The notes beneath the pieces are model-generated. The model worked only from the letters and a program-made list of their open reading frames with translations, was not told the DNA's origin and did not search any database. From Paratinospora sagittata (Eukaryota; Streptophyta; Magnoliopsida; Ranunculales; Menispermaceae), in the NCBI GenBank assembly GCA_035771175.1, contig CM069608.1, forward strand, positions 24,930,519 through 24,994,518: a stretch of 64,000 bases of DNA, given 5' to 3'. Positions 46,273 through 56,264 of the stretch are shown here, piece after piece. The position numbers and the translations under genes were made by a program. Position 1 is the stretch's first letter; each line of letters begins with the position of its first letter.

Positions 46273-47717
46273 TATAATAATTTTTTTAGGATAAAGCACA
46301 TGCCTGGAAGTCCAGGCACATGCTTGGAAGTCCAGGCACATGCCCGGAAGTCTAGGCAACTCGCCTGGACTTCAAGGCGCCAAAAACTCTATATGAACCA
46401 ACCCTCCCCTCTTCATTTTTCACACCAAATTCACTCCAAATTGTGATTTTTCCTCATCTTTTCACTCATATTGAGTTTTTAGTCTTTTGAGACTCTCTGT
46501 CCGAGACTCTCAGTGCAGTACGACGAAGTTCTTTCCAGAGGAAAGCGCCAGATCTGAAAAAGAAGAAGTTCTTATCTGAAGGTGGGGAACGAAACATAGG
46601 TTTGCGCGTTTCATAACTTTTATTAAAGTTTAGATTCAATTATTATTATGTCTACTGTTCATTTACACTGCATTATGTCATATAATGTTTATACTGCCGC
46701 ACTTATACCTGTACACTTGGAATTCACGTATTATACTGTTATAATGCCGGATTTTTGGTCAATCTGACTCAACTAGACTCGGTCTTGTCCCTAGTAACTT
46801 TAAATAGTGAACGGGAGGCAGCGGGCTGCTATAGGCGATTGGTTATTTAAGCAGACCTTGTGTCTCAGCTCTCAACTGGGGACTGATCTAGTTGGTCTTA
46901 TTGAAAGCTATCAGCTTATACATGTAATACTGAATGTATTAACGTTGCACGTCGTGATACCAACCCTGATAAGGATCACCAGACGTTGCCAAAGTCAGTC
47001 TAAATGTCAAGAAAAGACTAGACCAGTAGACTAGTCCAGTTCATGCTTTGGCATCACACATATCACCATCTAGGGACGTATATGGTTTATGACTCATAGA
47101 ATAGTTAGGAGCATTGCTCGCTATTCATTACATTCCTCTAGAGAGGGACGTACATGAGAATCCGGCTACGCCCGGGGAGGGACATCAGTACGTGAATCCA
47201 GAGCATCGTTCCTTAAGAGGGACATACAGTGAGAACCTGGCTACGCCCGGGGAAGGACACCTGTATGTGAACTCAGGCGATGTACGTTCATCAAACCATT
47301 ACGAGACGGTGTCATGCATACATACATATTGATTGATTATGATGCTCACATGAGTATTTAAGATATTTGATATTGAAGTATGCTTTATTAATTGTTATAC
47401 TCACGAACTATTTGCCCACTGAGCGAGTTAAGCTCACTCCATTATTATCCAATCTTTCACAGGAAATTAGGGTGGACTGGGTGCAGGTTATGGGGCCCAC
47501 ATTTTGTACCGTTTGTGTTATTCATTGGGGATTTTTGGGAGTCTGTTCCCTTGACCATTTTATGTACAAAAATATTCTGAATTAAATGAAATCAGATTTG
47601 TACTGTGTGTTATATATTTCCGCTGTGCACTCTGTTGCTACCATTGTTATTGTTCCAAATGCGCACCCCGTCCGCGAGTGTACCACCGGTTTAGGCGCGT
47701 CCGGGTGGGGTGTGACA
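46204..47717 (+). repeat. C2 5' LTR
   Basis: TGTAATACCCTGTATTTCAC to GGGTGTGACA. It contains an A-rich/(TA)n run (46223-46276) and palindromic TGCCTGGAAGTCCAGGCA units (46300-46380). Confidence 0.95.
46300..46380 (+). repeat. Palindromic 20-bp units in C2 5' LTR
   Basis: Three to four units of CATGCCTGGAAGTCCAGGCA with point changes. The same unit occurs twice in the 3' LTR (55313-55360). Confidence 0.85.
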
Positions 47718-47722
47718 TTTAA

Positions 47723-47734
47723 TGGTATCAGAGA
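47723..47734 (+). promoter_or_regulatory. C2 primer binding site
   Basis: TGGTATCAGAGA, one base from the tRNA-iMet site, five bases after the LTR. Confidence 0.9.
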
Positions 47735-47779
47735 GTACGGTCCTCGGCCGCCCAAGTCCACCAAATCAGGGGAAGAAAA

Positions 47780-48360
47780 ATTTCATTTGATATATATATC
47801 TTTAGAACTATATATATATGAATTATATATAGTTAAGATTTGTATTAATTATATATCTAAGAAAACTATATAGTTTTATATAGTTTAGAAATATATATAT
47901 AGTTGTGATTAATGAAAAATTTTGAATGAAAAATTTTATTAGATATATATATATATATATATCTAGAACTATATATATGTCAATTATATATAGTGAGATT
48001 GTATTAAATATATATCTAGAGAACTATATGATTTTTTATACAGTTTAATTTAAATATACATATAGTCACGATTTATTAAAAACTATATGTATAGTTATAT
48101 ACCTTAGTGTACATGAGATATATATATATCATATTATTGAAAAAAAAAATTGAAAAATGTTATTAGATATATATAGAACTATATATATATGAATTATATA
48201 TATAGTTAAGATTTGTATTAAATATATATCTAAGAAAACTGTGTATGATTTAGATATACTTTAAATTTTAAATATATATATAGTTGATTTACGAAAACTA
48301 TATATTCAGTTATGATTAAATATATATATATCTATATACGATATATATATATATATCATA
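47780..48360 (+). repeat. C2 AT-rich repeated leader
   Basis: Three long units begin AGAACTATATATATG near 47807, 47961 and 48175 and include (A)GTTAAGATTTGTATTAA(A/T)TATATATCTA. Same as the C1 leader. Confidence 0.75.
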
Positions 48361-48512
48361 TTGCTAATGAAGAATTTTGATTACATGATGACATAAACAT
48401 CAAGAGAAAAATATAAAATATTACCCAACTGACAAGGCATAAATCTTAAAAATGTTAGGAATATATTTTGTGTCCTTCACAAATTTATTTTCCTTTCAGC
48501 AAAGAGTGGCCT

Positions 48513-49788
48513 CAAGTGAAGGAGCAACTTCCACTAGCAGGGAACCAATCCCCACTAGACTCAAGGAATTGTCCAAAAGGGAGGTTATGACCATGTAATC
48601 AAACTCGCAACTGTGGGTTGGTTGAACATAACAAAGGTTGAGGGCCAAGCCGCTTACAACTTGGTAAGATCCTTCTATGAAGCCATGAATTACGTGGGAC
48701 TTCCAGAAGAGGGAATCAACCCTGTATTGGAGACAACAATTATGGGGATAAAAATTCCTATCAACGTCGAAATCATCGCTCGACTTATGAAGATTCCGAT
48801 TGAGGAAAGAATTATTGATCCACATGAACCGCAGACAATTACAGAGATTGCGGAGTCTAATGAACAATTATTCAATTCCCTTACCAAGGAGCCATACACT
48901 CAATCGACGTTCACCAACCTCCCAAACAATTATCTTAAACCATCTCTTGCCAGCCTTGGAAAGATCGTGTTCGGCAACATCTTGCCAGAAAGGAGGCCTA
49001 ATGGTACTATGCCAAGGGCCCAACTCCTTGTGCTATATTGCATAGAGAAGGGAATAAACGTCTCCTTACCACACATCATCATCAAACAAATGTTGAGGGT
49101 GATTCAAAACCCTTTGAGAAAGGAATTCCTCGGTTACGGAGTCTTGATCATGAGGATGCTACGCGAAGTAAACATCGACACTTTTGATGGGACTTCGACA
49201 CAAATCGTTGAGCCAGTTACAACATCTTCTATCTTCAAGATATATGTTCCAAGGGAGGAGTAACTAACGAGGAAGTATTCGGCACAACGATAGGAAATGC
49301 CGAGAGAATGAGGGACAAGCATGGACGTTGCCTTCGAAAAAGTTGACGCAAGATTCCCGTCAGAGAAGCACTAAATTTTGGAGGGCAGAACATCCCAATG
49401 AGCCCACTATTTCAAAATTTTTCACCTCATACAGATCTAGATATACAAGGGGTTCCAGTTAGGGGATCCTCGTATAATCAAAACAATTACCTTTCACCTA
49501 TGAATCACACGTACAACCAATACTTTCCCCCAATGCCTATGGCCTACCCTCCACCTATGGGACAACCGAACCATCAACCACCAATGGGCCAATCGACTAA
49601 CCTTTTTGAAAGGTTAAATGAAATGGAATCCAATATGGCGGAAATGAGAGCGACTCAAAATTATATATTAACACATATGCAAAACTCTGAAGCAGAGCGA
49701 GCAAACTCTCAACCTTCTGTTAGTAGTCGTTCTGTACCTAACAGGATATCTAGAAGGAGCGGAAGTAGGCAGGGAAATCAAAATTGAT
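48513..49788 (+). pseudogene. C2 extra ORF upstream of gag (plant-transposon-protein-like)
   Basis: The start position carries GTG instead of the ATG seen in C1. A stop lies near 48594. The frame 48613-49263 reads 'AYNLVRSFYEAMNYVGLPEE', 'RLMKIPIEERIIDPHEPQTI' and 'RAQLLVLYCIEKGINVSLPH', as in C1. A lost G near 49253 shifts the frame, the TGA shared with C1 follows at about 49345, and the tail (49398-49788) is rich in P, Y, M and N ('YFPPMPMAYPPPMGQPNHQP') and ends with a coiled-coil-like stretch and an arginine/serine-rich end ('SVPNRISRRSGSRQGNQN'). In C1 the last stretch is cut off by a stop. Role unknown; possible roles are RNA binding or targeting. Position between primer site and gag is the same as in C1 and C3. 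Confidence 0.7.
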
Positions 49789-50564
49789 TACTGGCATTGT
49801 AAACTTTTCTTTTATACATGAATGAAATGTTTTGTTTAAAGACTATCTTTGGTGGGCCGACTTACAACCATTCTTTCTTTTGTATCACTAACTTTGGAAT
49901 GGTATGGGACAAAACAAAATTGGAGGATACTAAATAAAATGTGGAAGTAAGAAAACCCATGACCTTGTGTGAAAAGAAACATTTGGAGAAAGTTGCATTA
50001 CTAATATTATCACTAAGTTTACACGGTATGGGATGAGTAAATTTGGACGATACTATTAGTGAACTTCTATTCAGCCAATGTTTTTAGAGACCGTGTTCAT
50101 ACAACTTAACTTGGTTAACACCCTTATTACCAAAGTCATGTGGTATGGGACACATGAACTTGGATAATAATCGAAAAGCCTAAGAGTAAGAGTTTGAATG
50201 CATAAGATTGCGATAGAACGTTAGATCAGGATATTTACCGAGGCAAATCTTAGAATTCTTATGACTCGTATGGATTTTTAATGAAATATATAAGTACTAA
50301 AAGACCAAAACCAAATCATTTGAAATACTTGCAAAGTTTTGTACTTATTATATAAACATTCTCACCATATTTTTACGCCATGGCCAAACATACGAGTTAT
50401 ATAAGATTTTGTGATTCCTCAACAAAAAAACTTTACACTATACTTAGAAAAATAAGTGATTTTAATATTGCATTACTCTCGAAATTGTTGCTGAGCATAC
50501 TATAACATTATACTTGAGTACAGTTTCTTAATCTTGGTTTTATTTTCTCCTTGTCAGTAAGAAA
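49789..50564 (+). other. C2 spacer between extra ORF and gag
   Basis: Noncoding. Repeats near 49904 (GGTATGGGACAAAACAAAAT), 50026 and 50144 are spaced about 120 bases apart. It ends TTTTATTTTCTCCTTGTCAG (50538-50557), a splice-acceptor-like site. Confidence 0.7.
50538..50557 (+). promoter_or_regulatory. Splice-acceptor-like site before C2 gag
   Basis: A pyrimidine-rich tract and CAG lie 7 bases before the gag ATG (50565). Equivalent sites stand before gag in C1 (near 5912-5926), C3 (near 62253-62268) and G (near 42160-42177). Confidence 0.5.
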
Positions 50565-51880
50565 ATGCAAACAAGGAAGAGAGGAAGGCCACGTACTGTT
50601 CGTCCAGCAGTTGAGGTACCTCCTGAGATTCAGGAACCGCCGCCTCTGACAACAGCACAGGCCACACCCGACACTGCCACTCCATCTGGGCAGGCAATAC
50701 CACCCCCACCCGCACCCTTTACTATGCCTTCGAGCATGGAAATATTTTCGTCGGATTTATTGAAGCAATTAAAGCCGCTGTTCAAACAGCCGTTCGTGAG
50801 ATCGCGACCAGTCAGGTTGCCACGGTTCAAGCACCTGTAAAATTTGGGTCGGACGCTCAAACCGATCAGATTACTAAATACAAGCGGCAACAACCTCTTA
50901 CTTTCGATGGCACCATTGATGCTGATGAGGTGCAAAAGTGGCTGGATGAGTCAAAGAAGGCTCTTGATGCAATGGGAGTCGATGAGACTCAAAAAATTCC
51001 ACTAGCGACCTACCAACTTTTTGGTGAGGCAAACACATGGTGGATGACAGTGAAAGAAGACCCAAGGGTCAACATAGAAGATATGACTTGGCAACAGTTT
51101 GAGTCAATGTTTATTGATGAGTATTTTTCCAGCGCGGTGACGAAAAAGAAGCGCCAGGAATTCGCTAAGTTATACCAGGGCACCATGACTGTCAGAGAAT
51201 ATGCTAGAAAATTCAAAGAATTATCAGTCTACTCTCTCTCCACCATCTCAACGGTGCGAGATAAGATGAAGAAATTTTATAATGGCCTTCGCCATGACAT
51301 TCGACAAGCCTTGTTGATCTTGGATTTCAAGATTTACAAGGAGGTTGTTGACAAGGCCATGAGCTTTGAACAAGAGAAGTTCTTACAGGAACAGAGAATG
51401 AATAAGGGCAAACGACCTGCAACGTTTTCCCAACAAGGCTCGCAACAGGGCAATAAGAAGAAGTCCTACTACAATCAAAACCCAGCCCTCCCAGCCCCTG
51501 TTTCGAAGAATGAGGCCACAACACCTGCGGCTGAACCTTCTAACCCTAACCATCAGGGTTTTTGTAATCATGGCCGCGAAGGTCATTATGGAAGGGGTGG
51601 CCGTCGAAACGGTAATGGCAGAGGTGGTGGTCGACACCACAATCAGCAAGCCCAACAGAACAATCAGCATGGCCAGCAACACAATCAGCAGTACAGGCCT
51701 ACTTGTTTCAATTGCGGCCAGCAGGGCCGCGTAAGAAATGCCTGTCCGCACCTTCAGCAACCTGTTCCTGCTATTCCGGTCCACAAGCACCACCTGCTGC
51801 TAATGCCCAACCCAGGCAGAACCAGCAGAACCAGGGTCGACGGAATCAGGGCAGAGCATATGCCATCGCTCAACAACCCC
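50565..51880 (+). pseudogene. C2 gag (Tekay-type)
   Basis: It starts 'MQTRKRGRPRTVRPAVEVPP', a basic N-terminus, then a proline/threonine-rich part. A one-base shift near 50745 relative to C1 breaks the frame ('MEIFSSDLL' instead of 'METFFAGFI'). Capsid sequence from 50930 reads 'KWLDESKKALDAMGVDETQK', 'EANTWWMTVKEDPRVNIEDM' and 'GTMTVREYARKFKELSVYSL'. A G/R/N/Q/H-rich linker leads to the zinc knuckle CFNCGQQGRVRNAC (51704-51745). There the expected histidine is arginine, which should abolish zinc binding. A second shift near 51780 moves the C-terminal linker and protease into another frame. Confidence 0.85.
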
Positions 51881-52749
51881 TCCCAGACAACAATGTAGTC
51901 GAAGGTACCTTTCCTTTGTTCAATACAATGGTGCATGTTTTGTTTGATTCAGGTGCTACGCATTCTTTTATATCATCAGCATTGGTAAGATATTTAGGCC
52001 TGCATCCTGAACCCTCAAACATCACACTCCATGTCACATCACCATTTGGATCTGGTACTGACGTGAATTTGCAGTGTTCTCCATGTGAACTTTGAATGTC
52101 AGAACAGATAATATATGCAGATCTTTTTGTGATGGATATTGAAGATTTTTACATCATCCTCGGCATGGACTGGCTCGCACCACTAAATACAAAGATCGAC
52201 AGTCTGAAGAAGCAAGTTCAATTAACCTTGCTTACAGGAGAGTTTGTCAAGATTCACGGAACAAGAAAATGGATACACAAATCAACAGTTGCACTTCTCA
52301 AATCTCATCTTCAAGCGTTATCCCTCGGTGACGAAAATGAATCACCAGCACTATACCCTCTCGAACTACACGATGTTCCAGTCATATCTGAATTTCCAAC
52401 AGTTTTTCTAAATGACCTTCCTGGTCTACCTCCAGTTAAGGAATTCGATTTTGAGATCAACCTCATACCTAGGACAGGGCCTATCTCAATTCCACCATAC
52501 ATAATGTCTAATGTTGAGCTAGTCGAATTAGACAAACAACTAAAGGAATTAGAGAGTAATGGCTTCATCCGAAAGAGTTCATCACCCTGGGGCGCTCCAG
52601 TTCTGTTTGTTCGCAAAAAGGATGGTTCGTTACGATTTTACATCGATTATCGCAAATTGAATAACGTCACCATCAAGAATAGATATGCATTGCCCAGGAT
52701 CGATGACTTGTTCAACCAACTTAGAGAAGCCAAATGCTTCTTGATTTAA
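51880..52749 (+). pseudogene. C2 protease and start of reverse transcriptase
   Basis: The protease motif 'VLFDSGATHSFISSALV' (near 51936) has the DSGA active site. The frame stops at 52093-52095 (TGA after 'CSPCEL') and resumes with '[20 protein letters not shown]'. The RT start has '[20 protein letters not shown]', '[20 protein letters not shown]' and '[17 protein letters not shown]'. One frameshift near 52738 disrupts '[11 protein letters not shown]'. This segment is what C1 lost between its gag and RT. Confidence 0.85.
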
Positions 52750-53240
52750 GGTCCGGTTATCACCAACTCCGGATCCGAGAGTCGGACATCACCAAGACGG
52801 CATTCAGAACTCGGTACGGTAATTACGAGTTCTTAGTTATGCCGTTCCGTCTAACAAATGCACCTGCTGCATTAATGGATTTGATGAATCGCATATTCAG
52901 GTTATACATAGACCGATTTGTGAAAGATTATGACTTTCAACTCCAGTACCATCCCGGAAAGGCCAATGTTGTGGCCGATGCCCTGAGTAGAAAATCTTAT
53001 GTTGCTTGCACTCTTAACTATGAAATGGGGTAGTTGGCTACATAGATAGATAATTTTAACCTACAGCTGAATGTCGAGGGACCACGACCAGGCCTCTCTC
53101 AATTATCAGCCACCTCTGAGCTCGTTCGAAAGATTTCAGCTACTCAAGCCAATGACCCTATGTTAATGGAGAAACGAGAACTTCTACTCAGCGGACAAGA
53201 TCTTCCTCATTGGTCAGTCTCTAAAGACGTAGCCGTTTTC
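52734..53240 (+). pseudogene. C2 RT/RNase H remnant with a 710-bp internal deletion
   Basis: '[20 protein letters not shown]', '[20 protein letters not shown]' and 'RLYIDRFV' are followed at once by '[20 protein letters not shown]'. In C1 the interval between these (3477-4189) encodes the FMDD catalytic box, the RT thumb and most of RNase H. The join falls at 52920-52923 with 2-3 bases of microhomology (TTG). C2 therefore cannot have supplied its own RT after this change. Confidence 0.9.
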
Positions 53241-54560
53241 TAAAAAAAATGTCTCTGTCTACCGAATGATCTTGAGGTTCAGAAAGACGTGCTTACTGAG
53301 ATGTACTGTTTGAGGTACGCTATGCATCCTGGGGGTGACAAGATGTACAAGGATGTCAAGCGACAATTCTGGTTTTCTGGAATGAAGACGGCAATTGCAG
53401 ACTTCGTTGCTCGATGTCTCGTTTGCCAGAAAGTTAAGGCAGAACGAAGACTTCCCTCAGGACTTCTCCAGCCATTACCTATTGGAGAATGGAAGTGGGA
53501 GAACATTGCAATGGATTTTGTTATGGCCTTGCCTCGAAATAATAAAGGGCAAGATGCTATCTGGGTTATCATTGACAGACTTACAAAGTCTGCACACTTC
53601 TTGCCAATAAAGTTCATGGATAATCCCGCCAAACTTGCAGAACTATATGAAAGAGAGATCGTACGCCTTCATGGCATACCACTCACGATCGTTTCTGATC
53701 GAGACCCTCGATTCACATCAAACATTTGGAAAAGCTTCCAGAATAGAATGGGTTCTAAGATCACTATGACCACAACCTTCCACCCTCAGACTGATGGGCA
53801 GTCAGAACGGCATATCCAAATCTTAGAAGACATGTTACGATGCTGCATTTTGGACTTTAATGACGGATGGGAAAAGTATTTGCATATAGCTGAGTTTGCA
53901 TACAACAACAGCTACCAAACTAGTATCGGCATGGCACCATACGAGGCTCTCTATGGTCAGCCTTGCAGATCTCCGGTATGCTGGTTAGATATGGTAGATC
54001 GACCGCAGTTAGGCCCTGAACTAGTTCAAGAGACTTCTGAGAAGATCACACTAGTAAAGAAATGACTTCGTGTTGCACAAAGTCGACAGAAGAGCTATGT
54101 TGACAAGCGGAGACAACCTTTAGAATTTGTTAAGGGGAACTTTGTTTTTCTAAAAGTACAGCCCACAAGAGGTGTCAAACGCTTTGGGATCAAAGGCAAG
54201 CTCTCCCCGCGGTATATCGGTCCATTTCAGATCATTGAACGTATTGGCAAACTTGCTTATCGTCTGTCCCTTCCATCCTCCATGCCTAAGGTTCATGACG
54301 TTTTTCACGTATCTATGCTTCGCAAGTATCGTCTTGATCCTTCGCATATCATCCCTTTAGTAAAGGTTCGGGTTGAGGAAGGAAATACGTATAAGGAGAA
54401 AGCGATACAAATTTTAGATAGAAAAACTCAAGAACTACGGCGACGTAGCATACCACTTGTGAAAGTGCTCTGGGATCACCACGACGTAGAGGAAGCAACA
54501 TGGGAACTAGAAGCAACTATTAAACAAAAATATCCTGAATTGTTTTCTAGTACCAACTGA
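53241..54560 (+). pseudogene. C2 integrase with chromodomain, one internal stop
   Basis: Frame 53289-54560 with one TGA at 54063-54065. The zinc-binding part has 'HPGGDKMYKDVKRQFW' and 'CLVCQKVKAERR' but lacks the usual first histidine (RYAMHP). The catalytic triad is present: D in 'AMDFVMALP', D in 'VSDRDPRFTS' and E in 'DGQSERHIQ'. The GPY/F-like module reads 'LSPRYIGPFQII', then 'HDVFHVSMLRKY'. The C-terminal chromodomain (about 54405-54550) has 'ILDRKTQELRRRSIPLVKVL' and 'WDHHDVEEATWELE', close to Tekay-clade chromodomains, which direct integration to heterochromatin. This is the only integrase of family C in the window. Confidence 0.9.
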
Positions 54561-55184
54561 TGATGCAATACATTGTCCTATTTTTACTTATCAATAAAAT
54601 GATGAAACATTGTTACACTTATCTTAATACATTTTTTCACTTGAATAACTACACCGATGTTTGAAACTAACATCCATGGATATCGTGATGCACACACGCA
54701 GTGGCCTCCTTGGCAACTTGTAACTACTTCTCAAGAAGCAGAGTCAAGTCACTACTACTTTGCATCACCAACTCCATCACCGCACAACGATCATTATCGC
54801 CAGAACGTGCATGATTTTTTCGCAACAATCCCATGCCCTCATCTTGGCAGGACCTTCTACCACATCTGCCAAGAGGTCGAATTCAAGCAACAACATGAAA
54901 AAGTATTCCACCGCTCAACCTACCTCCCCTCAAATGATGTAACCATCGCCTTCCACCACCATCTAATATGCAAATGTAGGAATCTTCAGAGGATGAGTCC
55001 GATTCCATTTGCTCTCCATGGTTTTATGATGATGAGGATTCCACCGGCCACAGTGCAATTTAGGGACCATACTAGCACTATCCTCAACTCGCAAGAGATG
55101 ATGCCGACAGTGGATCTCAAGCAGATAACCATCATAACTACTTGAATTGATTTCGAGGGCGAAATCCCTTGAAGGGGGGTAGAG
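54561..55184 (+). other. C2 region between pol and 3' LTR with a 162-codon frame
   Basis: ATG at 54657 opens a frame to 55145 without a stop ('MFETNIHGYRDAHTQWPPWQ', ends 'MMPTVDLKQITIITT'). It is rich in histidine, serine and threonine, with no membrane segment and no recognised domain. Because most other frames in C2 are broken, the length is notable, but it could be chance. Confidence 0.35.
55165..55184 (+). promoter_or_regulatory. C2 polypurine tract
   Basis: AATCCCTTGAAGGGGGGTAGAG ends at the LTR start; the purine core is GAAGGGGGGTAGAG (55171-55184). Confidence 0.85.
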
Positions 55185-55202
55185 TGTAATACCGTGTATT
55201 TC

Positions 55203-55268
<66 letters not shown>

Positions 55269-56264
55269 ATTTTTTTAGGATATATATTTCACATGGCACA
55301 TGGCACATGGCACATGCCTGGAAGTCCAGGCACATGGCACATGCCTGGAAGTCCAGGCACGGGAGGCAGCTGGCTGCAATAGACGATTGGTTATTTAAGC
55401 AGACCTTGTGTCTCACCTCTCAACTGGGGACTGATCTAGTTGGTCTTATTGAAAGCTATCAGCTTATACATGTAATACTGAATGTCCTAACCTTGCACGT
55501 CGTGATACCGACCCTGATAAGGATCACCAGACGTTGCCAAAGTCAGTCTAAATGTCAAGAAAAGACCGGACCAGTAGACTAGACCAGTTCATGCTTTGGC
55601 ATCATACATATCACCACCTAGGCACGTATATGGTTTATGACTCATAGAATAGTTAGGAGCATTGCTCGCTATTCATTACATTCCTCTGGAGAGGGACTTA
55701 CATGAGAACCCGGCTACGCCCGGGAAGGGACATCAGTACGTGAATCCAAAGCATAGTTCCTGAGGAGGGAGTACAGTGAGAACCTGGCTACGCCCGGGAA
55801 AGGACACCTGTACGTGAACTCAGGCGATGTACGTTCATCAAACCATTACGAGACGGTGTCATGCATACATACATATTGATTGATTATGATGCTCACATGT
55901 GTATTTAAGATATTTGATATTAAAGTATGCTTTATTAATTGTTATACTCACGAACTATGTACCCACTGAGCGCGTTAAGCTCACTCCATTATTATCCAAT
56001 CTTTCACAGGAAATTAGGGTGGACTGGGTGCAGGTTATGGGGCCCACATTTTGTACCCTTTGTGTTATTCATTGGGGGTTTTTGGGATTCTTTTCCCTTG
56101 ACCATTTTATGTACAAAAATATTCAGAATTAAATGAAATCAGATTTGCACTGTGTGACATATATTTCCGCTGCGCACTCTGTTGTTACCATTGTTATTGT
56201 TCCAAATGCGCGCCCCGTCCGCGAGTGTACCGCCGGTTTAGGCATGTCCGGGCAGGGTGTGACA
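55185..56264 (+). repeat. C2 3' LTR, internally shortened
   Basis: TGTAATACCGTGTATTTCAC to GGCAGGGTGTGACA, 1080 bp against 1514 bp for the 5' LTR. The missing part lies between the palindromic repeats and GGGAGGCAG(C/T)... (5' LTR about 46345-46811), which removes the promoter region. A (TA)n run occupies 55207-55262. Confidence 0.9.
55207..55262 (+). repeat. (TA)n microsatellite in C2 3' LTR
   Basis: About 28 TA units, where the 5' LTR has poly-A plus TA. Confidence 0.95.

Larger units (their letters stand above)
46204..56264 (+). mobile_element. C2: end-to-end Tekay-type chromovirus with extra upstream gene
   Basis: A 10,061-bp insertion bounded by CGCCC target duplications (46199-46203 and 56265-56269). 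Order: 5' LTR, primer site, AT-rich leader, extra ORF, spacer, gag, protease, partial RT, integrase, chromodomain, 3' ORF, purine tract, 3' LTR. It is defective: frameshifts, stops, and a roughly 710-bp deletion of the RT catalytic box and RNase H. Confidence 0.95.
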
